Source: Arthrobacter alkaliphilus
Lineage (GTDB): Bacteria; Actinomycetota; Actinomycetes; Actinomycetales; Micrococcaceae
Length of the DNA: 62,718 bases
Direction of reading: 5' to 3'
Assembly (NCBI RefSeq): GCF_021483235.1
Contig: NZ_JAKEEC010000024.1
Span: forward strand, 388 to 63,105
Below, one piece after another: positions 57,654-62,718 of this stretch. Numbering within the stretch: the stretch's first letter is position 1; every line of letters starts with the position of its first letter. The notes under the pieces are model-generated. The model did not search any database. It was not told where the DNA came from and was given only the letters and a program-made list of their open reading frames with translations. The translations under genes and the position numbers were made by a program.

Positions 57654-59141
57654 GTGCTGTTCCCTTTTCAGTTCGGGATTGAGTGGACCTGGCTCCTCAG
57701 CGCCTGGGCCATCGCCGAGATTGTCTTGAGGGTCGTGCTGCTGGGCGTGATCCCCGGAAACCGGCGCCCCACCACGGCCATGGCGTGGCTCCTGGTCGTT
57801 TTCCTCGTTCCCTCGATCGGCTTCGTCCTGTTCCTGTTGTTCGGCAATTTCCGCTTGTCCCGGCGTCGTCGTGAGCAGCAGGAGGAAGTCAACGATCGCG
57901 TGCGGGCGGGCACCGCGGCGCTCGCCGACGCCGTCACCAATTACTCGGGACCCGAATGGGTGACGTCGGCGGGCGAACTGAACCGGCGCCTCGGATCGCT
58001 TCCGATGGTCGACGGCAATTCCGTGGAACTGATGCCCGGCTACGAAGAGTCCATCAAGGCCATGGCGGAAGCGGTCCGGGGAGCCAAGAAGTTCGTGAAC
58101 GCGGAATTCTACATCATGAGCACCGATTCGGTCACGGACGAGCTCCTCACCGAGTTGGAAAAAGCGGCTGCGCGCGGCGTCAACGTCCGTCTTCTGTTCG
58201 ACCACATCGGCACGTTGCGGATCCGCGGCTACCGCAGATTGGTCCGCAGGCTCAGGCGTGGCCAGATCCAGTGGCGCCGCATGTTGCCGCTGTTGCCTAT
58301 TCACGGCCAGTGGCGCCGCCCGGACTTGCGGAACCACCGGAAGATTCTGGTCATCGACGGCGAAATTGCCTTCACGGGCTCCCAGAACCTGATCGAGCCC
58401 TCCTACAACAACCCCAAGCATCGGCGCGCAGGGCGGAAATGGGTGGAACTCATGGCGCGGATGGAGGGCCCGATCGTTGCCACGCTCAACGTTGTCTTCG
58501 CCACCGACTGGCTCAGCGAAACGGACGAGTCCCTCGAGTATCAGTTGCAGGTCGCGGTCCACGCGGCACCGGCGCATACGGCACAACGGGGGATGACCGC
58601 GCAGGTGGTTCCCAGTGGTCCCGGGTTCGCCACGGAAAACAACCTCCGCCTCTTCAATACGCTGATCTACTCGGCCCAGCACCGCATCTCGATCTGCAGC
58701 CCGTACTTCGTGCCCGACGATTCCTTGCTGTACGCCATTACGACGGCGGCCCAGCGCGGCGTCGACGTGGAACTTTTCGTCTCGGAGAAGGGCGACCAGT
58801 TCCTGGTCCACCACGCCCAGCGCTCGTACTACGAGGCGCTGCTTGAAGCCGGGGTACGGATCTACCTGTACCGCGCGCCTTACGTGCTCCATGCCAAGCA
58901 CTTCACGATCGACGAGGAAGTAGCCGTCCTCGGCTCCAGCAACATGGACATGCGCTCTTTCTCGCTCAACATGGAGGTATCCGTGATGCTCCTGGGCGCC
59001 GAAGCCGTGGACAGCATGCGCTCCGTGGAGGCGAGCTACCGGGACATGTGCCGGGAGCTGACCCTGCAGGACTGGCTGCACCGGCCGATGCTGGCCAAAT
59101 ATGTGGACAACGTGGCGCGGCTGACGGCAACGCTGCAGTAG
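57654..59141 (+). CDS. cls: Cardiolipin synthase (PLD family)
   Basis: This 495-residue membrane enzyme has two N-terminal helices (EWTWLLSAWAIAEIVLRVVLLGV, AMAWLLVVFLVPSIGFVLFLLFG) and two HKD motifs: H228/K230/D235 (NHRKILVIDG) and H413/K415/D420 (HAKHFTIDEE). It condenses phosphatidylglycerol, or PG with CDP-diacylglycerol, to cardiolipin. The GTG at 57654 is a provisional start; a TTG at 57639 is the alternative. Confidence 0.92.
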   Translation: MLFPFQFGIEWTWLLSAWAIAEIVLRVVLLGVIPGNRRPTTAMAWLLVVFLVPSIGFVLFLLFGNFRLSRRRREQQEEVNDRVRAGTAALADAVTNYSGPEWVTSAGELNRRLGSLPMVDGNSVELMPGYEESIKAMAEAVRGAKKFVNAEFYIMSTDSVTDELLTELEKAAARGVNVRLLFDHIGTLRIRGYRRLVRRLRRGQIQWRRMLPLLPIHGQWRRPDLRNHRKILVIDGEIAFTGSQNLIEPSYNNPKHRRAGRKWVELMARMEGPIVATLNVVFATDWLSETDESLEYQLQVAVHAAPAHTAQRGMTAQVVPSGPGFATENNLRLFNTLIYSAQHRISICSPYFVPDDSLLYAITTAAQRGVDVELFVSEKGDQFLVHHAQRSYYEALLEAGVRIYLYRAPYVLHAKHFTIDEEVAVLGSSNMDMRSFSLNMEVSVMLLGAEAVDSMRSVEASYRDMCRELTLQDWLHRPMLAKYVDNVARLTATLQ

Positions 59142-59253
59142 CTGCCGCCGCCTGGGTTGCACAGAAATTATTGACCTCCTGAAATCGTTGTGCTTCATGG
59201 ACAGCCTGGGCGGCATGAGCCGAGCCGCGCGGGCTATCAACTGAGGAGTTGCC

Positions 59254-60351
59254 ATGAACGATCAGGCTCCGCGCCCCACTGTGGTGGTTGTTGGCGGAGG
59301 CTACGGCGGGATCTCCGCAGCCAAGGCGCTGGACGAACATGCGACGGTCACCTTGGTGGAGCCCAAGGACGCCTTCGTGCACAACATCGCTGCCCTCCGA
59401 TCCGTGGTCCAAACCGACTTCCTGCCGCGGATGTTCCTCCCATATGACCGTCTTCTGGTGCACGGTGAGGTGCTTCGCGACCGCGCTGTCCGGGTGGACG
59501 GGCACACCGTCGAGCTGGCTTCCGGTGCCAGCCTGGCGCCGGACTACATCGTCCTAGCCACCGGGTCCAGCTACCCCTTCCCGGCCAAAAGCGATCGAAT
59601 GGCCGCTAGTGAGGCCATCGCCCGTTACCGGGCCGCACATGACGAGCTCAAACGTGCTGACAAGGTGATGCTGCTGGGCGCCGGCGCGGTAGGCCTGGAG
59701 TTTGCGGGCGAAATTGCGGCGGCGTGGCCGGAGAAGGACATTGTGATGGTGGACTTGGCGCCGGACATCCTTCCCGGGCCGTACGATCCCCGGCTGCGGA
59801 TAGAGGTCAACCGGCAGCTGGACGAACTCGGCGTACGCCGGATTCTGGGAAGTCCGTTGGTCCAGTTGCCGCCCGTCCCAGCGGGTGAATTCGCTACCTT
59901 TACCGTGACCACGGCGGAAGGAACCGCCATCGATGCCGACATCTGGTTCCGCTGCTATGGAATAGCCCCGCAGACGGACTACGTGGCTGGAGACCTCCTT
60001 GCCGCGCGGACTGCCGCGGGATACCTCGACGTCACCCCCGAACTCCGCGTTGCGGGCTTCGAGAACGTCTACGCCTTGGGCGACATTTCGCCGATCGACG
60101 TGAACAAGGCCGGCGTCGCGGGTCGCGAGGCCGCGGTGGTTGCCAAGAACATCCAAGCCCAGATCCAAGGCTCAACGGAACTGGCCGCCTACACGCCGTC
60201 GAAGCCCGTCATCATCCTGCCGTTGGGACCGTCCGGCGGCACGGGACAACTTCCCGACGGCGAGATCGCCAGTCCCGAGCGGATCTCCCGGATCAAGGGC
60301 GAGCACATGATGGTAGACCGCTACGTAGAGCTGTTGAACCTCAGCGCCTGA
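59254..60351 (+). CDS. NAD(P)/FAD-dependent oxidoreductase (NDH-2/FSP1-like)
   Basis: This 365-residue flavoprotein has the FAD motif VVVVGGGYGGISAAKALDE, an ATGSSYPFP segment, the NAD motif VMLLGAGAVGLEFAGEIAAAWP and a second FAD motif, VYALGDISPI. It resembles the AIF/FSP1 (AIFM2) branch of type II NADH:quinone reductases. It has GAGGAG before the ATG. Confidence 0.9.
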   Translation: MNDQAPRPTVVVVGGGYGGISAAKALDEHATVTLVEPKDAFVHNIAALRSVVQTDFLPRMFLPYDRLLVHGEVLRDRAVRVDGHTVELASGASLAPDYIVLATGSSYPFPAKSDRMAASEAIARYRAAHDELKRADKVMLLGAGAVGLEFAGEIAAAWPEKDIVMVDLAPDILPGPYDPRLRIEVNRQLDELGVRRILGSPLVQLPPVPAGEFATFTVTTAEGTAIDADIWFRCYGIAPQTDYVAGDLLAARTAAGYLDVTPELRVAGFENVYALGDISPIDVNKAGVAGREAAVVAKNIQAQIQGSTELAAYTPSKPVIILPLGPSGGTGQLPDGEIASPERISRIKGEHMMVDRYVELLNLSA

Positions 60352-60372
60352 GCTGTTGTCCTCCGCGGACCG

Positions 60373-61080
60373 CTAGCCGAGGACGGCGTTGACGAGCTTG
60401 ACCAGTTCCGCCGCGGAGTCCGCGGTGACCGTGGCGCCTGTCTTGATCGCTGTGGCTCCGAGATTGCCTTTCACGCCGGTCACGGTCAGGGTGGTCACCT
60501 TCTGGCCCGACGGCAGGATCTGGGTGCTCAACGCTCCCGTCGACTGGTCTCCGCTTGTCTTCTGCGGCAACGGCTGTGTCTGGGTAGTGATTTTTTGCCC
60601 TCCCACTTCGATCGTGAAGGTAGAACACTGGGAGAGCGCGTCACTGGATTTCTTCGTCTGGCCCGCCAGGACGGCCGGATCCTTCACCGCCAGTGCGGTG
60701 ATCACTGTGATGGACTTATCGGCCGCCGAAATACTCTGCCCTGCCGCATAAGTCGCCCCATCCGGAACTTGCGCGTTGGTGTTCGCCAACGCCGCGCACG
60801 CCGGGGGTGTAATGGCGGCAGACGCCAGCATCTGCTTCGCTGAAACGAAGCCTTGGTCCAGCTGCGCAGCAGGCACCACAGTCAAGGGCTTGCCCTGGTC
60901 ATCCTTCAATTGCGCGACGATCGAGGCAAGTTGTTCATTGGTGTACGTCTTCGGCGTAGGCGTTGGTGTTGGTGTCGAGGAAGAAGCGGCGGCGGTGCCC
61001 GGGTTTGCGGGACCTCCGCAGCCGGTCAACGCCAGTACGGCAGCAAACAGAATCCCGAGCGGTGCGAGCACTTTTTTCAT
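60373..61080 (-). CDS. Putative secreted lipoprotein of unknown function
   Basis: This 235-residue protein has a signal peptide and lipobox LTGC (Cys about residue 21), then a Ser/Thr/Pro linker (STPTPTPTPKT). No family is recognised. It has two cysteines (PPACAAL and LSQCSTF). It is convergent with the flavoprotein gene. Confidence 0.78.
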   Translation of the reverse strand: MKKVLAPLGILFAAVLALTGCGGPANPGTAAASSSTPTPTPTPKTYTNEQLASIVAQLKDDQGKPLTVVPAAQLDQGFVSAKQMLASAAITPPACAALANTNAQVPDGATYAAGQSISAADKSITVITALAVKDPAVLAGQTKKSSDALSQCSTFTIEVGGQKITTQTQPLPQKTSGDQSTGALSTQILPSGQKVTTLTVTGVKGNLGATAIKTGATVTADSAAELVKLVNAVLG

Positions 61081-61146
61081 TTAGACCCCAATTTTTATGC
61101 CCAAGCCGTCATGGGCAGGATGGTTGCCACAGTACACAAGGAGTTG

Positions 61147-62457
61147 CTACTTCAGGACATATCCGGACACGTCGGCAATGATCTGGGCGGAACCCGGGGC
61201 GTTGTTCGCGACGGAGACCTTCCCGTCGGTCCCGACCGGCAGGTATGCCATGTTGGCCACCGTCTTGTGGGTCCATCCGTAGATCAGGTTCGACGTTCCG
61301 GGCGCCGGCGTGCCGGAAGCAAAGCCGGTCAGGAACCCGTCACCTTGAGTTTCGGTCACCGTCAGGTTGACCCACACACCGGCCACGTTCGCCGGTACCC
61401 CGTTCACCCCGGCCACCTGGAAGGACACGATCCCGCCCCCGGCTACCGGACCCGAGGACGTACGCGTGTCCAGGAACCGGGTCGGAGCGAGCTTTCCGAA
61501 AGCCCCCGCATCAACGGGCGTGCCCGCCAGGAAGTAACCCGAGACGTCCGCAACGAGCTGGACCGAGCCCGAGGACGTATTCGTCAACGTCACCTTCCCG
61601 TCAGGGCCCAGCGGCACGACGGCGAGGCTCGGTATCGTCTGGTCCATGAGGTAGTTCACGTTCGACGCGTTGGGCGTGGAAGTTCCCGAGGCGTGGGCTG
61701 TGACAAAACCGTACGACGACGGTTCGGTCACCGTCAGGTTCACTACGACCGCCGCGGCATCGGCTGGAACACCGGCCACCGCACCTGCCTGGAAGGACAC
61801 CGAACCCCCGGGTCCGACCTTGCCTGAGGTCCGGGTATCGAGGAACCGAGTCGGGGCCAGTGCACCGAAAGCACCTGGGGCGGTAGGAGCACCACCCAGG
61901 TAATATGCCGAGACGTCGGCGACCAAGCTCACTCCGCCATACTGCGATGTGTTCGTCAGGGTGACTTTTCCGTCAGCCCCAATCGGCACGACCGCAAGGT
62001 TCGACACCGTTTGTCCCGCCTCGTAGTTCACGTTCGAGGCATTCGGCGTAGCCGTTCCCGAGGCGTGGGCCGTGACAAATCCGAACGACCTGTTCGTCCG
62101 CAGGGAAGACGGAATGGTCACGGTGATGTTCACAACGACTGCGGACGCATCGGCCGGCACCCCATGTACCCCCGCGACCTGGAAGCTCACCGAACCGCCC
62201 GGGCCGACGTCGCCAGAGGATGTCCTGGTGTCCAGGAACCGGGTCGGGGTGATCGTCACCGCCGTGCCTGGCTCCGCCGGAACAGGCGTGAGAGCCACGT
62301 TCGCCGGACTCGACGCGACGAGTCCGGCGGCGGTCACCCCGCCGTCCGCTGCCTGCGCCATTGGCGCGCTCGTCAGGACCAAGCCTGACAATAACGCCCC
62401 GCCGAGTACGAATCTAGCGAGCGAAAAACCCGATCGAGCAGCCACGAAATCCCCCAT
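61147..62457 (-). CDS. Secreted protein with three ~125-residue repeats
   Basis: This 436-residue protein has a signal peptide (FVLGGALLSGLVLTSAPMAQA). Three tandem repeats begin near residues 70, 204 and 325, each starting TPTRFLDTRTS and ending with a D-V-S-x-Y-x-L motif (LVADVSAYYLG, LVADVSGYFLA, IIADVSGYVLK). Each repeat is beta-rich, with VPADASAVVVNITVT and SNLAVVPIGADGKVTLTNTS. Such repeats are common in actinobacterial surface or secreted proteins and may form beta-sandwich domains. Function unknown. Confidence 0.85.
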   Translation of the reverse strand: MGDFVAARSGFSLARFVLGGALLSGLVLTSAPMAQAADGGVTAAGLVASSPANVALTPVPAEPGTAVTITPTRFLDTRTSSGDVGPGGSVSFQVAGVHGVPADASAVVVNITVTIPSSLRTNRSFGFVTAHASGTATPNASNVNYEAGQTVSNLAVVPIGADGKVTLTNTSQYGGVSLVADVSAYYLGGAPTAPGAFGALAPTRFLDTRTSGKVGPGGSVSFQAGAVAGVPADAAAVVVNLTVTEPSSYGFVTAHASGTSTPNASNVNYLMDQTIPSLAVVPLGPDGKVTLTNTSSGSVQLVADVSGYFLAGTPVDAGAFGKLAPTRFLDTRTSSGPVAGGGIVSFQVAGVNGVPANVAGVWVNLTVTETQGDGFLTGFASGTPAPGTSNLIYGWTHKTVANMAYLPVGTDGKVSVANNAPGSAQIIADVSGYVLK

Positions 62458-62491
62458 TTATCCAAGCAAAAGCTGGTAAACGTCCGCTGAT

Positions 62492-62513
62492 TATTCGCAC
62501 GGACAAGCGAATA
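62492..62513. promoter_or_regulatory. Inverted repeat upstream of the secreted repeat protein
   Basis: TATTCGC (62492-62498) and GCGAATA (62507-62513) form perfect arms around 8 nt. It lies in the 5' region of the minus-strand gene, so it may be an operator or a leader hairpin. Confidence 0.4.
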
Positions 62514-62582
62514 GTACCCAAGCAATGGAAAAATACAAGGAGGGGGTGGGCATGTCTTAATCTGACCTCCCGGATTGCGAAG

Positions 62583-62615
62583 AAGGTCCCGTCTGATGGC
62601 ATCAGACGGGACCTT
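62583..62615. terminator. Hairpin terminator
   Basis: A 15-bp perfect stem (arms AAGGTCCCGTCTGAT and its complement) has a GGC loop and is followed on the plus strand by TTTCT. It separates the two secreted-repeat genes and terminates the partial gene on the minus strand. Confidence 0.85.
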
Positions 62616-62637
62616 TTCTGCCCTTAGGGGCGGGTGG

Positions 62638-62718
62638 TTATTTGAGTTGGTATCCGGAGATGTCGGCGATGATCTGGGCGCTTGATCCCGGTGCGGACTC
62701 GGTGTTGGCGATGGTGAC
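62638..62718 (-). CDS. C-terminal part of a second secreted repeat protein (cut by window edge)
   Basis: The last 26 codons plus TAA are visible. The ending QIIADISGYQLK matches the end of the preceding gene product (QIIADVSGYVLK), so this is a tandem paralogue. The remainder lies beyond the window. Confidence 0.75.
   Translation of the reverse strand, partial: VTIANTESAPGSSAQIIADISGYQLK

Overview
The window is high-GC DNA, densely packed on both strands. It contains a SAM-IV riboswitch ahead of metZ, an HTH-MurA fusion, an actinobacterial HU, a CopD-CtaG fusion, many GTG/TTG starts and many genes that appear to lack a ribosome binding site. This suggests an actinobacterium of the Micrococcaceae, most likely Arthrobacter or a close relative (Pseudarthrobacter, Paenarthrobacter). 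The assignment rests on gene content and family resemblance, not on a database search. There is no rRNA, CRISPR array, transposase or prophage. One tRNA gene (Gly, anticodon CCC) is present.

Layout. 0-7 kb: a periodic repeat array, HU, a CopD/CtaG copper and cytochrome-oxidase assembly protein coupled to a thioredoxin-NHL protein, an anchored unknown protein, a RibD-like reductase and a DinB protein. 7-21 kb: a probable sulfur-salvage region. It holds a GNAT acetyltransferase with an FAD/NAD(P)-binding protein facing an amino-acid ABC transporter operon that continues through a 24-codon small ORF into two flavin-dependent (LLM) monooxygenases. A second, orphan binding protein and a third LLM enzyme lie further on. 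An ABC-F gene and a D-2-hydroxyacid dehydrogenase interrupt the region, and a 24-bp direct repeat suggests the ABC-F gene was inserted. 21-30 kb: a trehalose-phosphatase-like/GH15 fusion whose phosphatase motif I is destroyed, an AEC transporter, panD, a TetR-controlled small membrane protein, a LysR/MFS pair, tRNA-Gly, an SRPBCC protein and dcd. 30-36 kb: a 32-bp-period inverted repeat array, a KhtTU-type K+/H+ antiporter, NagZ, a ROK repressor, a 19-bp-period inverted array and an Atg22-like MFS protein. 36-43 kb: a six-gene Mrp Na+/H+ antiporter operon with overlapping genes. 43-51 kb: NUDIX, a TPP riboswitch with the YkoEDC thiamin ECF transporter, HTH-MurA, an AbiEi-like/DUF559 nuclease gene bracketed by two copies of an 88-nt inverted-repeat element, and a GCS2 ligase. 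51-54 kb: SAM-IV riboswitch, DUF1737, rhodanese and metZ. 54-62.7 kb: a PRC-barrel protein, an ArsB-like permease, DinB, PabC, cardiolipin synthase, an NDH-2/FSP1-like flavoprotein, a lipoprotein and two secreted repeat proteins, the last cut by the window edge.

The most unusual material is non-coding. (1) A 12-bp core (TGACCGGGCGTC) recurs with an exact 32-bp period, four units in one orientation followed by five in the other, between dcd and khtU. The same core, again 32 bp apart, lies upstream of HU at the window start. (2) A 7-bp core with a 19-bp period has the same inverted two-armed layout near 35.0-35.1 kb. (3) Three 88/89-nt elements share 16-nt inverted arms (ATTCTGCTGGATCATC type) and 56/57-nt diverged interiors, and two of them bracket the nuclease gene. 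(4) Clear operator palindromes sit inside the promoters of the TetR, ROK, LysR and HTH-MurA genes, and a -10-like hexamer ends 6-7 nt before the start codon in at least eight places, which indicates widespread leaderless transcription.
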